NCBI RefSeq assembly: GCF_030929495.1
Contig: NZ_JAVFWN010000004.1
Location: 284,755-348,754, forward strand
Length of the DNA: 64,000 nt
Direction of reading: 5' to 3'
Origin: Nocardioides sp. LHD-245
GTDB lineage: Bacteria; Actinomycetota; Actinomycetes; Propionibacteriales; Nocardioidaceae
Shown: positions 31,300-39,900 of the stretch, piece by piece
Layout of the letters: every line of letters starts with the position of its first letter
Position numbering within the stretch: position 1 is the first letter of the stretch
The notes under the pieces: model-generated
The model's input: only the letters and a program-made list of their open reading frames with translations
The model's database searches: none
Told to the model about the DNA's origin: nothing
Made by a program: the position numbers and the translations under genes

Positions 31300-31455
31300 G
31301 TAGCGGCCGGGACAACTGAATAACTCACAACGTGATCGCTTAGGCCCCAGGGCCGAATCACCTCCGGAGCGGATGGCCGGAGCTGGGCACAACGAGCAAG
31401 ACCGCCCGGATGCATCACGACCACACCACCGTGACCGTTCGAAAGGGAAGCCACC

Positions 31456-31830
31456 ATGGCACGCCTCGTCGGAGTCGACCTGCCGCGCGACAAGCGCATC
31501 GAGGTCGCACTCACCTACATCTACGGCATCGGCCGTACCCGCGCCCAGCAGCTGCTGGAGGCCACGGGCGTCAGCCCCGACCTCCGCGTCCACGAGCTGG
31601 GTGACGAGGAGCTGGTCAAGCTTCGCGACGAGATCGAGGCGAACTTCAAGATCGAGGGTGACCTCCGTCGCGAAGTTCAGGCCGACATCCGCCGCAAGAT
31701 CGAGATCGGCAGCTACCAGGGTCGCCGTCACCGCATGGGCCTTCCGGTCCGCGGTCAGCGCACCAAGACCAACGCTCGCACCCGCAAGGGCCCGAAGCGC
31801 ACGGTTGCCGGCAAGAAGAAGGCCAAGTGA
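31456..31830 (+). CDS. rpsM: 30S ribosomal protein S13
   Basis: 124 residues. S13 features are [25 protein letters not shown], the helix-two-turn-helix region and the C-terminal [28 protein letters not shown]. It contacts the P-site tRNA and the 50S in the head of the 30S. The 256-bp gap from rpmJ contains element B and about 150 nt with no recognised signal except AAAGGGAAG before ATG. Confidence 0.99.
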   Translation: MARLVGVDLPRDKRIEVALTYIYGIGRTRAQQLLEATGVSPDLRVHELGDEELVKLRDEIEANFKIEGDLRREVQADIRRKIEIGSYQGRRHRMGLPVRGQRTKTNARTRKGPKRTVAGKKKAK

Positions 31831-31901
31831 TCTGAGCCCTGCTTCGGCACCGGCTCGACACCCGCCTCTCACACTGACCAGCTTTCTCAAGGAGATACTG
31901 C

Positions 31902-32303
31902 ATGCCTCCCAAGGCTCGCGCGGGCGCCAAGAAGGTGCGCCGCAAGGAGAAGAAGAACGTCGCTCAGGGCGAGGCCCACATCAAGAGCACGTTCAACAAC
32001 ACGATCGTCACGATCACCGACCCGACCGGTGCGGTGATCTCGTGGGCCTCTGCCGGCACCGTCGGCTTCAAGGGCTCCCGCAAGTCCACCCCGTACGCCG
32101 CTCAGATGGCCGCCGAGGCCGCCGGCCGGCGGGCGATGGAGCACGGCATGAAGAAGATCGACGTCTTCGTCAAGGGCCCGGGCTCGGGCCGCGAGACGGC
32201 GATCCGCTCGCTGGGTGCGATCGGCCTCGAGGTCGGCACCATCCAGGACGTGACCCCCGCCCCGCACAACGGCTGCCGCCCGCCGAAGCGCCGGCGCGTC
32301 TGA
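31902..32303 (+). CDS. rpsK: 30S ribosomal protein S11
   Basis: 133 residues. It has the basic N-terminus ([16 protein letters not shown]), [39 protein letters not shown] and the terminal [19 protein letters not shown]11 sits on the 30S platform and contacts mRNA at the E site. Located 71 bp after rpsM with AAGGAG upstream. Confidence 0.99.
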   Translation: MPPKARAGAKKVRRKEKKNVAQGEAHIKSTFNNTIVTITDPTGAVISWASAGTVGFKGSRKSTPYAAQMAAEAAGRRAMEHGMKKIDVFVKGPGSGRETAIRSLGAIGLEVGTIQDVTPAPHNGCRPPKRRRV

Positions 32304-32334
32304 CCGGCGACGAGAGACTTAGAGGAGAACCGAC

Positions 32335-32943
32335 ATGGCCCGTTACACCGGACCCCTGACCAAGAAGTCGCGCCGTCTCGGCGTCGACCTCGTGGGCGGC
32401 GACGCCGCCTTCGAGAAGCGCCCCTACCCCCCGGGCCAGCACGGCCGGGCGCGGATCAAGGAGAGCGAGTACCGCAACCAGCTGCAGGAGAAGCAGAAGG
32501 CGCGCTACACCTATGGCGTGCTGGAGAAGCAGTTCCACAAGTACTACGTGGAGGCTGCGCGTCGCCAGGGCAAGACCGGCGACAACCTCGTCCAGCTGCT
32601 GGAGTGCCGTCTCGACAACGTGGTCTACCGCGCCGGCTTCGCCCGGACGCGTCGCCACGCCCGCCAGCTGGTGACCCACGGTCACTTCCTGGTCAACGGC
32701 AAGAAGGTCGACATCCCGTCCTTCCAGGTGACCCAGTACGACATCATCGACGTGCGTGAGAAGTCGCTCGAGATGACCCCCTTCATCGTGGCTCGCGAGA
32801 CCCACGGCGAGCGGATCGTCCCGGCGTGGCTCGAGGCGCTCCCGAACCGCATGCGCGTCCTGGTGCACCAGCTGCCCGTGCGCGAGCAGATCGACCTGCC
32901 GATCCAGGAGCAGCTCATCGTGGAGTACTACTCCAAGAAGTGA
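32335..32943 (+). CDS. rpsD: 30S ribosomal protein S4
   Basis: 202 residues. It is the zinc-free form: the N-terminus MARYTGPLTKKSRRLGVDL lacks the four-Cys knuckle. The S4 RNA-binding domain LDNVVYRAGFARTRRHARQLVTHGHFLVNGKKVDIPSF is intact. S4 nucleates 30S assembly. The stop is followed at once by a stem-loop (32950-32993). Confidence 0.99.
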   Translation: MARYTGPLTKKSRRLGVDLVGGDAAFEKRPYPPGQHGRARIKESEYRNQLQEKQKARYTYGVLEKQFHKYYVEAARRQGKTGDNLVQLLECRLDNVVYRAGFARTRRHARQLVTHGHFLVNGKKVDIPSFQVTQYDIIDVREKSLEMTPFIVARETHGERIVPAWLEALPNRMRVLVHQLPVREQIDLPIQEQLIVEYYSKK

Positions 32944-32949
32944 TCGCGA

Positions 32950-32993
32950 GCCCGTCCCGGTCGCCCTCCGACAGTGAGGAGCCCGGGGCGGGC
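32950..32993 (+). other. intercistronic stem-loop rpsD-rpoA
   Basis: GCCCGTCCCGG (32950-32960) pairs with CCGGGGCGGGC (32983-32993) with one G-T pair. Inner complementary segments CCTCC and GGAG lie in the loop. It starts 6 nt after the rpsD stop and has no T-run. The rest of the gap has TATAGC at 33045-33050, a weak -10 candidate for rpoA. Confidence 0.5.
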
Positions 32994-33076
32994 AGCGTCA
33001 TCCCGCAGTCCCTCTTCTCCATCCGCACCACGTCTGGGTCCTCATATAGCGGTCGGCCCGGAAAGGAACGAAACAA

Positions 33077-34099
33077 GTGCTCATCGCACAGCGCCCCACC
33101 CTGTCGGAGGAGACCGTCGACCAGTTCCGGTCGCGCTTCGTCATCGAGCCCCTCGAGCCCGGCTTCGGCTACACGCTCGGCAACTCGCTGCGTCGTACCC
33201 TCCTGTCCTCGATCCCCGGTGCCTCGGTCACGAGCATCAAGATCGACGGTGTCCTCCACGAGTTCTCGACGATCGAGGGCGTCAAGGAAGACGTCACCGA
33301 GATCATCCTCAACCTCAAGGGCCTCGTCGTCTCCTCGGAGCACGACGAGCCGGTCACCATGTACCTGCGCAAGTCGGGTGCCGGTGACGTCACGGGTGCC
33401 GACATCGCGCCGCCGGCCGGCGTCGAGGTCCACAACCCCGACCTGAAGATCGCCACCCTCTCCGACAACGGCAAGCTCGAGCTCGAGCTCGTCGTGGAGC
33501 GGGGCCGCGGCTACGTCTCGGCCGTCCAGAACAAGGGCGCCGACAACGAGATCGGCCGGATCCCGGTCGACTCGATCTACAGCCCGGTCCTCAAGGTGAC
33601 CTACAAGGTCGAGGCCACCCGTGTCGAGCAGCGCACCGACTTCGACAAGCTCGTCATCGACGTCGAGACCAAGCCGTCCATCCTGCCCCGCGACGCCATC
33701 GCGTCGGCCGGAAAGACGCTGGTCGAGCTCTTCGGCCTGGCCCGTGAGCTCAACGTCGAGGCCGAGGGCATCGACATCGGCCCGTCGCCCGTCGACGAGC
33801 AGCTCGCCGCCGACCTGGCCCTGCCGGTCGAGGACCTGCAGCTGACCGTGCGGTCCTACAACTGCCTCAAGCGCGAGGGCATCCACACCGTGGGTGAGCT
33901 CATCAGCCGCTCGGAGCAGGACCTGCTGGACATCCGCAACTTCGGTGCGAAGTCCATCGACGAGGTCAAGGCGAAGCTGCACGAGATGGGCCTGTCCCTC
34001 AAGGACAGCGCCCCGGGCTTCGACCCGTCGGCCGCCCTGGCCAACTACTCCGACGACGAGGACGACGACGAGTCGTTCATCGAGTCCGAGGAGTTCTGA
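33077..34099 (+). CDS. rpoA: RNA polymerase alpha subunit
   Basis: 340 residues, GTG start preceded by GGAAAGGAACG. The N-terminal domain (to about residue 230) carries the dimerisation and assembly motifs ([44 protein letters not shown]). The C-terminal domain (about 250-315) has the helix-hairpin-helix pattern [21 protein letters not shown] and [11 protein letters not shown], which contacts activators and UP elements. The end is acidic (DDEDDDESF). Element C begins 7 nt after the stop. Confidence 0.99.
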   Translation: MLIAQRPTLSEETVDQFRSRFVIEPLEPGFGYTLGNSLRRTLLSSIPGASVTSIKIDGVLHEFSTIEGVKEDVTEIILNLKGLVVSSEHDEPVTMYLRKSGAGDVTGADIAPPAGVEVHNPDLKIATLSDNGKLELELVVERGRGYVSAVQNKGADNEIGRIPVDSIYSPVLKVTYKVEATRVEQRTDFDKLVIDVETKPSILPRDAIASAGKTLVELFGLARELNVEAEGIDIGPSPVDEQLAADLALPVEDLQLTVRSYNCLKREGIHTVGELISRSEQDLLDIRNFGAKSIDEVKAKLHEMGLSLKDSAPGFDPSAALANYSDDEDDDESFIESEEF

Positions 34100-34106
34100 G
34101 TCTGAT

Positions 34107-34203
34107 GGTGTGAGTGGGTCGCCTATCGGGTGACTCGCCCGGACCCTTCGGGCCCAGGGTCGTCACCCGATGCGGCTTCGCCGCCGGGCGACCCACTCAC
34201 ACC
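34107..34203 (+). repeat. three-stem structured element, copy C (rpoA-rplQ)
   Basis: The best-paired copy. P1 is a perfect 17-bp stem (34107-34123 with 34187-34203; GGTGTGAGTGGGTCGCC arm). P2 is a perfect 10-bp stem ATCGGGTGAC/GTCACCCGAT (34125-34134 with 34162-34171) around an ACCCTTCGGGCCC hairpin. P3 is GCGGC-TTC-GCCGC (34172-34184). P1 and P2 sequences differ from copies A, B and D while the pairing is kept. Confidence 0.88.
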
Positions 34204-34234
34204 GCGGTTGGCTTCCGTAGGACCACCGTCGGTC

Positions 34235-34339
34235 TGGCGGCAAGACGCACGGCGGCACCGTGGCGGCAAGACAGCACGGCAGCACCGTGGCAGCAAGACA
34301 CACGGCGGCACCGTGGCAGCAGACAGCACGGCAGCACCG
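34235..34339 (+). repeat. four 26-27 bp tandem repeats in the rplQ leader
   Basis: Units at 34235-34260, 34261-34287, 34288-34313 and 34314-34339 share the pattern TGGC(G/A)GCAAGACA, then (G)CACGGC(G/A)GCACCG. Differences are mostly G/A at two positions and single-base indels. Because the lengths of 26 and 27 do not preserve a reading frame, the tract is probably non-coding. It lies between element C and rplQ. Confidence 0.85.
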
Positions 34340-34377
34340 CAGCAGCACGCCGGGGCGGATCCGTCCCGGTACAGATT

Positions 34378-34426
34378 CCGGTACCTGACACGGCCGGACC
34401 CAGCACCCGGTACCTCGTACGGCCGG
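34378..34426 (+). repeat. 20-bp direct repeat just upstream of rplQ
   Basis: Two copies at 34378-34397 and 34407-34426 share CCGGTACCT, three variable bases, and ACGGCCGG (17 of 20 identical). The second ends 19 nt before the rplQ ATG. GGAAAGCGAGAAAG serves as the ribosome site. Could be a protein-binding pair or part of the leader fold. Confidence 0.7.
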
Positions 34427-34445
34427 GCAGGAAAGCGAGAAAGCA

Positions 34446-35048
34446 ATGCCCAAGCCCAAGAAGGGTCCCCGCCTCGGCGGTGGCGCCGCGCACCAGCGCC
34501 TCATCCTGTCGAACCTGGCCACCGCGCTCTTCGAGCACGGCCGGATCACGACCACCGAGGCCAAGGCGCGCACGCTGCGCCCGTACGCCGAGAAGCTGAT
34601 CACCAAGGCCAAGAAGGCCCACGCCGGCGAGAACCCGCTGCACCAGCGCCGCGAGGTCCTCAAGTTCATCCGGGACAAGGGTGTCGTCCACACCCTGTTC
34701 GCGGACATCGCGCCGACCTTCGCCGAGCGTCCGGGCGGCTACACCCGGATCACCAAGATCGGCAACCGTGCGGGCGACAACGCCCCCATGGCCGTCATCG
34801 AGCTGGTGACCGAGGCCTACGCGCCGTCCGCGCCGACGGCCAAGGCTCCGGCTGCCCCGGCTCCGGCCGAGGAGGCCCCCGAGGCCGAGGCCGCCGAGGT
34901 CGAGGAGACCGACGCCCCTGAGGTCGAGGCGGAGACCGAGGTCGCCGAGGTCGAGGAGACCGACGCCCCTGAGGCCGCCGAGGCCGAGGCCGAGGTCGCC
35001 GAGGAGGCTCCCGCCGAGGAGTCCACCGAGGACACCGACAAGGCCTGA
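34446..35048 (+). CDS. rplQ: 50S ribosomal protein L17 with acidic tail
   Basis: 200 residues. Residues 1-125 are ordinary L17 ([75 protein letters not shown]). The remaining 75 are almost only Ala, Glu, Pro, Val and Thr, with the ten-residue unit [10 protein letters not shown] occurring twice. Acidic L17 tails occur in other actinobacteria; E. coli L17 ends at 127. The long leader with element C and tandem repeats suggests separate control from rpoA. A terminator follows. Confidence 0.98.
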   Translation: MPKPKKGPRLGGGAAHQRLILSNLATALFEHGRITTTEAKARTLRPYAEKLITKAKKAHAGENPLHQRREVLKFIRDKGVVHTLFADIAPTFAERPGGYTRITKIGNRAGDNAPMAVIELVTEAYAPSAPTAKAPAAPAPAEEAPEAEAAEVEETDAPEVEAETEVAEVEETDAPEAAEAEAEVAEEAPAEESTEDTDKA

Positions 35049-35060
35049 TCAGGTCCACCG

Positions 35061-35096
35061 GATCGACCCGTCGCGTTCAAGCGCGACGGGTCGATC
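35061..35096. terminator. bidirectional terminator after rplQ
   Basis: Perfect 15-bp arms GATCGACCCGTCGCG and CGCGACGGGTCGATC with a 6-nt loop, then TGCTTTT on the plus strand. It starts 12 nt after the rplQ stop and overlaps the last codons of the convergent minus-strand gene, so it can serve both. Confidence 0.85.
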
Positions 35097-35781
35097 TGCT
35101 TTTCCGAGTCGCCTCGTCGATCACGAAGCAGAGCAGGCCGGTGAGCAGGACGGGCACGACGAACCAGGCCCAGAAGATCGTCCAGGCGACCAGCACCGAG
35201 GCCGTTCCGTCGCCCGGGACCACGTCGGTCACCAGCTGGGCGACGTCGAAGCGCACGGCCCACTGGAGCGCGGCGACGACGGGGAGCGCAACGAGGCCGA
35301 CCGGCCACACCCGGCCCTCCCGCCGGGCGATGCCCCAGGCGGCGACCTGGACCACGGCGATGAGCGTCGCCCCCCAGGTCGTGAGGATCTCGATCTCACG
35401 GACCGAGTCGAAGTCCGCCGTCCTGAGGGCGACGTGCAACGCGATCTGGACCGGGATGGTCGACGCGGCGACGAGCGCGGCGACCAGTCGCCGGCCGGGG
35501 GTCCGGGCGACCAGGGCCACCAGGCCGGCGTAGAGCAGCATCAGCACCACGGTGAGCGCGATGCCGACGTCGGGGGACAGGGGAGTCCGACGCTCGGCGA
35601 ACAGCCAGCCCGGGAGGAGGTAGTGCACCAGGTGGGCCAGGAGCAGGACGCCGAGCAGGACGAAGGGCAGGACCACGGGCAGGGGCGATCCCGCGGTGGG
35701 CCGGCGCGACGCCGTCGGCGGGGCCGGGGGCGCCGGGACAGGCGGCGGTCCCGATGCCGGGGGAGGAGGGGGCAGGGCCAT
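35077..35781 (-). CDS. hypothetical multi-pass membrane protein
   Basis: 234 residues. A Pro/Ala-rich N-terminus of about 30 residues precedes six hydrophobic segments (starting near 34, 72, 100, 132, 155 and 200). The last residues are basic (RKSRSTRR). I do not recognise a family. The gene converges on rplQ and shares its terminator. It is divergent from ispH with a 107-bp gap. Confidence 0.7.
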   Translation of the reverse strand: MALPPPPPASGPPPVPAPPAPPTASRRPTAGSPLPVVLPFVLLGVLLLAHLVHYLLPGWLFAERRTPLSPDVGIALTVVLMLLYAGLVALVARTPGRRLVAALVAASTIPVQIALHVALRTADFDSVREIEILTTWGATLIAVVQVAAWGIARREGRVWPVGLVALPVVAALQWAVRFDVAQLVTDVVPGDGTASVLVAWTIFWAWFVVPVLLTGLLCFVIDEATRKSRSTRRA

Positions 35782-35875
35782 GTCCTCATCCTCCCGAGCG
35801 GTGCCGACCGCAAACCCCGGCCGTCGTGCCCTGCGGCGCAGGTCGTGACGACTCGGCCGTGGCGTCGCCGGTCCG

Positions 35876-35881
35876 TAGACT
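35876..35881 (+). promoter_or_regulatory. -10 element for leaderless ispH mRNA
   Basis: TAGACT ends 7 nt before ATG 35889, and no ribosome site is present in the intervening GGGGCCC. No clear -35. Confidence 0.55.
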
Positions 35882-35888
35882 GGGGCCC

Positions 35889-36884
35889 ATGACGATCGAC
35901 CTGGGTACGCCGCGCCTGCTGGAGGACGCCGAGCGGGAGGTGCTGCTCGCCGACCCGCGCGGCTACTGCGCCGGCGTCGACCGGGCCGTGGTCACGGTCG
36001 AGCAGGCGCTGGACCTCTACGGCTCGCCGGTCTACGTCCGCAAGCAGATCGTCCACAACAAGCACGTCGTGTCCAACCTCGAGTCCCGTGGCGCCATCTT
36101 CGTCGAGGAGCTCGACGAGGTGCCGGTCGGCGCGACGGTGGTGTTCTCCGCCCACGGCGTCTCGCCCGCGGTGCACAGCCAGGCCGCCGACCGCGACCTC
36201 AAGACGATCGACGCGACCTGCCCGCTGGTCACCAAGGTGCACCGCGAGGCGGTCCGGTTCGCGCGCGAGGGCTACACGATCCTGCTCATCGGGCACGCGG
36301 GGCACGAGGAGGTCGAGGGCACCGCGGGCGAGGCGCCGGACCAGACGATCCTGGTCGAGCACCCCGACGACGTCGACACCCTGGACCTGCCCGAGGGCGC
36401 CAAGCTCGCGTGGCTCTCGCAGACGACGCTGAGCGTCGACGAGACCATGGAGACGGTGCGCCGGCTGCGCGTGAAGTTCCCGCAGCTCGAGGACCCGCCC
36501 AGTGACGACATCTGCTACGCGACCCAGAACCGCCAGGTCGCGGTCAAGGAGATCGGCGCCACCGCCGACCTCGTGATCGTGGTCGGCTCGGCCAACTCGT
36601 CCAACTCGGTGCGACTGGTCGAGGTCGCGCTCGAGGCCGGCGCCAAGGCGTCGTACCGCATCGACGACGTCTCCGAGCTCGACGAGTCCTGGCTCGACGG
36701 GGTGCGCTCGGTCAGCGTCACCTCCGGCGCCTCGGTCCCCGACCACCTGGTCCAGGAGGTGCTGGGCTATCTCGCCGAGCGCGGATACCCCGACGCCCGT
36801 CCGGTCCAGACCGCGGAGGAGACCCTGGCGTTCTCCCTGCCCAAGGAGCTGCACCGCGACCTCAAGGCCGCCGGCCGGGCCTGA
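35889..36884 (+). CDS. ispH: 4-hydroxy-3-methylbut-2-enyl diphosphate reductase
   Basis: 331 residues. The three Fe-S cysteines are in [22 protein letters not shown] and [11 protein letters not shown]. Substrate-binding motifs [28 protein letters not shown] and SANSSNS are all present. It catalyses the last step of the MEP pathway, giving IPP and DMAPP. The next gene starts 13 nt after the stop. Leaderless translation is likely. Confidence 0.98.
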   Translation: MTIDLGTPRLLEDAEREVLLADPRGYCAGVDRAVVTVEQALDLYGSPVYVRKQIVHNKHVVSNLESRGAIFVEELDEVPVGATVVFSAHGVSPAVHSQAADRDLKTIDATCPLVTKVHREAVRFAREGYTILLIGHAGHEEVEGTAGEAPDQTILVEHPDDVDTLDLPEGAKLAWLSQTTLSVDETMETVRRLRVKFPQLEDPPSDDICYATQNRQVAVKEIGATADLVIVVGSANSSNSVRLVEVALEAGAKASYRIDDVSELDESWLDGVRSVSVTSGASVPDHLVQEVLGYLAERGYPDARPVQTAEETLAFSLPKELHRDLKAAGRA

Positions 36885-36897
36885 GCGGAGACGACCG

Positions 36898-37515
36898 ATG
36901 GCGCGCTATCTCGACGTCCACCCGGACAACCCGCAGCCGCGCACGCTGCAGCAGATCGTCGCGGCCCTGCAGGACGACGCCCTGATCGCCTACCCGACCG
37001 ACTCCGGCTACGCGCTGGGCTGCCGGATCGGCAACCGCGACGGGCGCGACCGGATCCTGCGCATCCGCGGCCTCGACGACAAGCACCACTTCACCCTCGT
37101 GTGCCGCGACTTCTCCCAGCTCGGACAGCTGGTCCACGTCGACAACGCCGCCTTCCGGGCGATCCGGGCCGCGACACCGGGGCCCTACACCTTCATCCTG
37201 CCGGCCATGCCGGAGGTGCCGCGACGGCTGCTGCACCCGAAGAAGCGCACCGTCGGGGTCCGGATCCCCGACCACACCTTCGTGCAGGCGCTGCTCGCGG
37301 AGCTCGGCGAGCCGCTGCTGACCTCCACCCTGATCCTGCCGGGGGAGACCGAGCCGCGCACCATGGGCTGGGAGATCAAGGAGGACCTCGACCACGAGGT
37401 CGACGTCGTCGTCGAAGCGGGGGAGACCCCGGCCGAGCCCACCACCGTCGTGGACTGGTCCGACGGCGCGCCCGAGATCCTGCGCCGCGGCGCCGGCGAC
37501 CCCGACCGCTTCTAG
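36898..37515 (+). CDS. YciO/Sua5/YrdC-family protein (L-threonylcarbamoyladenylate synthase type)
   Basis: 205 residues. The YrdC fold is marked by the N-terminal DALIAYPTDSGYALGC segment, RIRGLDDKHHFTLVCRDFSQLGQ, TPGPYTFILPA and KKRTVGVRIPDH. YrdC/Sua5 makes threonylcarbamoyl-AMP for the t6A modification of tRNA. The short form without a Sua5 domain and the sequence character are closest to YciO, whose own role is less certain. GGAGACG precedes the ATG; probably co-transcribed with ispH. Confidence 0.88.
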   Translation: MARYLDVHPDNPQPRTLQQIVAALQDDALIAYPTDSGYALGCRIGNRDGRDRILRIRGLDDKHHFTLVCRDFSQLGQLVHVDNAAFRAIRAATPGPYTFILPAMPEVPRRLLHPKKRTVGVRIPDHTFVQALLAELGEPLLTSTLILPGETEPRTMGWEIKEDLDHEVDVVVEAGETPAEPTTVVDWSDGAPEILRRGAGDPDRF

Positions 37516-37553
37516 ACCGCATTGCGTCCGTGTCCGTCATCGAAGGGATTCTC

Positions 37554-38285
37554 GTGAAGTACGTCGTTGCCGCCGTCCTTTCCCTCGCTCTCGTCATCGG
37601 CCCCGCGGCCGGTGTCTCCACCGCCGGCACCCCCGGGCCCGCCGGGCCGGTCGAGCGGCACAGCGCAGGCTCCGACCGGGCCAAGGTCCTCAAGACGGCC
37701 AAGGCCGTCCGCAAGCACCGCAAGGCCACCGGTGCCGCGCCCGACGACGGCTACGCCAACGCCGCCCTGGTCACCTCGCCCAAGGTGGGCTACCTACGGG
37801 TCAGCGTGAAGCAGTTCTGCATCTTCACCAACGCCGCGCGGAGCATGAGCGGCAAGAAGGCCGCCTGGTTCTACGACTCCCGGCGCAAGCGGACCTTCCG
37901 GGCGACCCGCAACGCGGTCCGGGGCTCGCACTCGGCGTGCGGCAAGGCCGCTCGCATCCTGCAGCAGCAGGTGGTGCAGACCCGGGTCGACAACGCCGTG
38001 GCCGACGTGCTCACCGCTGCTGGAGTCGTGCGCGCGATCGCCGCCGGCGGTCCCTACCCGACCGGGGCCGGCGATATCGACCTGCTGCACTTCGAGAAGA
38101 CCTACGGCGTGAAGTTCGCCAAGGGCAACCGGATCGCCAGCTACGGCACGAACGGCTACGGCGCGACCTTCCAGATCTGCGTCGCGCACCAGACCGGCCC
38201 GTGGGCGCGGTACCTGTCGACCTCTGACACCGTCGAGACCGGGACGAAGAAGCGCCGCTGCGGCACGCACGTCGGGCCCATGTAG
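37554..38285 (+). CDS. secreted protein of unknown function
   Basis: 243 residues from GTG 37554, with GAAGGGA 5 nt upstream. A signal peptide (about 1-27, KYVVAAVLSLALVIGPAAGVSTAG) precedes a basic region (KVLKTAKAVRKHRKATG). A domain with four Cys follows (Cys at QFCIFT, SACGKA, QICVAH and RRCGTH), which could form two disulfides. I recognise no family. It starts 38 nt after the YrdC-like gene. Confidence 0.75.
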   Translation: MKYVVAAVLSLALVIGPAAGVSTAGTPGPAGPVERHSAGSDRAKVLKTAKAVRKHRKATGAAPDDGYANAALVTSPKVGYLRVSVKQFCIFTNAARSMSGKKAAWFYDSRRKRTFRATRNAVRGSHSACGKAARILQQQVVQTRVDNAVADVLTAAGVVRAIAAGGPYPTGAGDIDLLHFEKTYGVKFAKGNRIASYGTNGYGATFQICVAHQTGPWARYLSTSDTVETGTKKRRCGTHVGPM

Positions 38286-38302
38286 CGACCCGCGGCGACG
38301 GC

Positions 38303-38707
38303 TCAGGCCCGGCGACGCTCCACGAAGGAGCGCCGCAGCGCGAGCAGGCCCAGGCACGCGGCGTACCCGAGGCCCAGGGCGATGCCGTGCCGGGACAGCC
38401 CGGCGATCGCGGCCTGCGCGATGCCGTCGTCGGCGCGGGCGATGCTGGCGCGGTCGCTGAGCGCCAGCAGCACGATCACCAGCGCCATGGCCAGCGGCGG
38501 CAGCACCCCGACCGTGAAGAAGTCGCGGGGCCGGACGGTGAGGGCGGCCCCGACGCAGATCGTCACGAAGGCCAGGTCGAAGAACAGCCCGAGCCGCTCG
38601 GAGAGGAGCAGGTCGAGCACGGTCGCGGTCAGCAGCAGCGCGACCGCGAGTGCGACCACCTCCCGTCCGGGACGGCGGCCCTCCTCCCACAGGGTCGCGC
38701 TGCTCAC
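38303..38707 (-). CDS. small membrane protein, DUF6542-like
   Basis: 134 residues from GTG 38707. Four hydrophobic helices, with EGRRPGREVVALAVALLLTATVLDLLLSERLGLFFDLAFV and RPRDFFTVGVLPPLAM resembling actinobacterial DUF6542 proteins. Function unknown. TAGCGT lies 6 nt upstream of the GTG, so the mRNA may be leaderless. It converges on the secreted-protein gene. Confidence 0.7.
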   Translation of the reverse strand: MSSATLWEEGRRPGREVVALAVALLLTATVLDLLLSERLGLFFDLAFVTICVGAALTVRPRDFFTVGVLPPLAMALVIVLLALSDRASIARADDGIAQAAIAGLSRHGIALGLGYAACLGLLALRRSFVERRRA

Positions 38708-38738
38708 TCCTTCACGCTAGGGCATGCCCCCGACCATT

Positions 38739-39818
38739 TCAGGGACTCAGCCGGCGACCGCTGGCCGTGTCGAAGACGTGGGCGGCGCCCTCGGGCACGG
38801 CGACGTGCAGGACGTCGTCGGGGCCCACGTGGCCGCGCGAGGGCAGCCGCACCGCGACGGTGGCGGTGCGGTCACCGAGGTCGGCGGTGCCGTGGGCGAA
38901 GCCGTCGGAGCCGAGCTCCTCGACCAGGCTCACCCGGACCGGCACGCCGTCCCCGGGCGCGACCAGCGCCCATGCCTCCGGCCGGACCCCGACGGTGACC
39001 TCGGCAGTGAGGCAGGCGCGGGTGCCGGGGTCGACCGGGACGCGATGCCCACCCAGCGTGAGCCCGTGCGGGCCGACGTCGGCGGCCAGCAGGTTCATCT
39101 GCGGCGAGCCGATGAAGCCGGCCACGAACAGGTTGGCCGGGCGGTCGTAGAGCGCCAGCGGCGCGTCGACCTGCTGGATCTCGCCGGCGTTCATGACCGC
39201 GACCCGGTCGCCCATGGTCATCGCCTCGACCTGGTCGTGGGTGACGTAGACCGTGGTGACGCCGAGCTCGCGCTGCAGCCGGGCGATGTCGCTGCGGGTC
39301 TGGACGCGCATCTTCGCGTCGAGGTTGGACAGCGGCTCGTCCATGCAGAACACCTGCGGCGAGCGGACGATCGCCCGGCCCATCGCGACGCGCTGGCGCT
39401 GGCCGCCGGAGAGCTGCTTGGGCTTGCGGTCGAGCAGCTCGGTCAGGCCGAGCAGCTCCGCCACGCCGGCGACCCGGCGCTCGCGCTCCGTGCGCTCGAC
39501 CTTGGCGATCCGGAGCGCGAAGCCGAGGTTCTCGCGCACCGTCTTGTGGGGGTAGAGCGCGTAGCTCTGGAACACCATGGCGATGTCGCGGTCCTTGGGG
39601 GCGAGCCGCGTGACGTCGCGCTCGCCGATGAGGATCCGGCCGGCGTCGACGTCCTCGAGGCCCGCGAGCATCCGCAGGGTGGTGGTCTTGCCGCAGCCCG
39701 ACGGGCCGACCAGGACGAGGAACTCCCCGTCCTCGACCACGAGGTCGATCCCGGGCACGGCGGGGGCGTCCGCGGCGGCGTACCACCGCTGCGCGCCCTC
39801 GAAGGTGATGCTGGCCAT
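38739..39818 (-). CDS. ABC transporter ATPase, MsiK/UgpC/MalK type
   Basis: 359 residues. The N-domain has Walker A GPSGCGKTT, Q-loop FQSYALYPHKTV, signature LSGGQRQRVAMGRAI, Walker B VFCMDEPLSNLD and the H-loop VTHDQ. The C-terminal 120 residues form the MalK-type regulatory OB domain. In actinomycetes one such ATPase can energise several sugar transporters (MsiK). It is divergent from the ROK regulator and the transporter operon, which lacks its own ATPase, so it is the probable partner. AAGGAGC precedes ATG. Confidence 0.93.
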   Translation of the reverse strand: MASITFEGAQRWYAAADAPAVPGIDLVVEDGEFLVLVGPSGCGKTTTLRMLAGLEDVDAGRILIGERDVTRLAPKDRDIAMVFQSYALYPHKTVRENLGFALRIAKVERTERERRVAGVAELLGLTELLDRKPKQLSGGQRQRVAMGRAIVRSPQVFCMDEPLSNLDAKMRVQTRSDIARLQRELGVTTVYVTHDQVEAMTMGDRVAVMNAGEIQQVDAPLALYDRPANLFVAGFIGSPQMNLLAADVGPHGLTLGGHRVPVDPGTRACLTAEVTVGVRPEAWALVAPGDGVPVRVSLVEELGSDGFAHGTADLGDRTATVAVRLPSRGHVGPDDVLHVAVPEGAAHVFDTASGRRLSP

Positions 39819-39863
39819 CGCTGCTCCTTGAGAGATCCGTGTGATCTGGATCGCATTCTGCCC

Positions 39864-39898
39864 TTGCGAGGGTATATGTAAGTGTGCTGAACTAACAA
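39864..39898. promoter_or_regulatory. overlapping divergent promoters between ATPase and ROK genes
   Basis: Minus strand: TTGTTA (39893-39898), 16-nt spacer, TATACC (39871-39876). Plus strand: TTGCGA (39864-39869), 18-nt spacer, TGAACT (39888-39893), then 7 nt to ATG 39901. The two promoters overlap inside an 82-bp gap that is AT-richer than its surroundings and a likely ROK-operator region. Confidence 0.5.
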
Positions 39899-39900
39899 AC

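Noticed and set aside
34235..34339. CRISPR-like array
   Set aside because: The units are directly contiguous with no unique spacers and no cas genes are nearby.
34114..34921. Possible short proteins in the rplQ leader with repeated AAPWRQD-type peptides
   Set aside because: They arise from the 26-27 bp tandem repeats, change frame between units and lack ribosome sites.
35061..35096. Another copy of the three-stem element after rplQ
   Set aside because: It is a single perfect hairpin with a T-rich tail and lacks P2 and P3.
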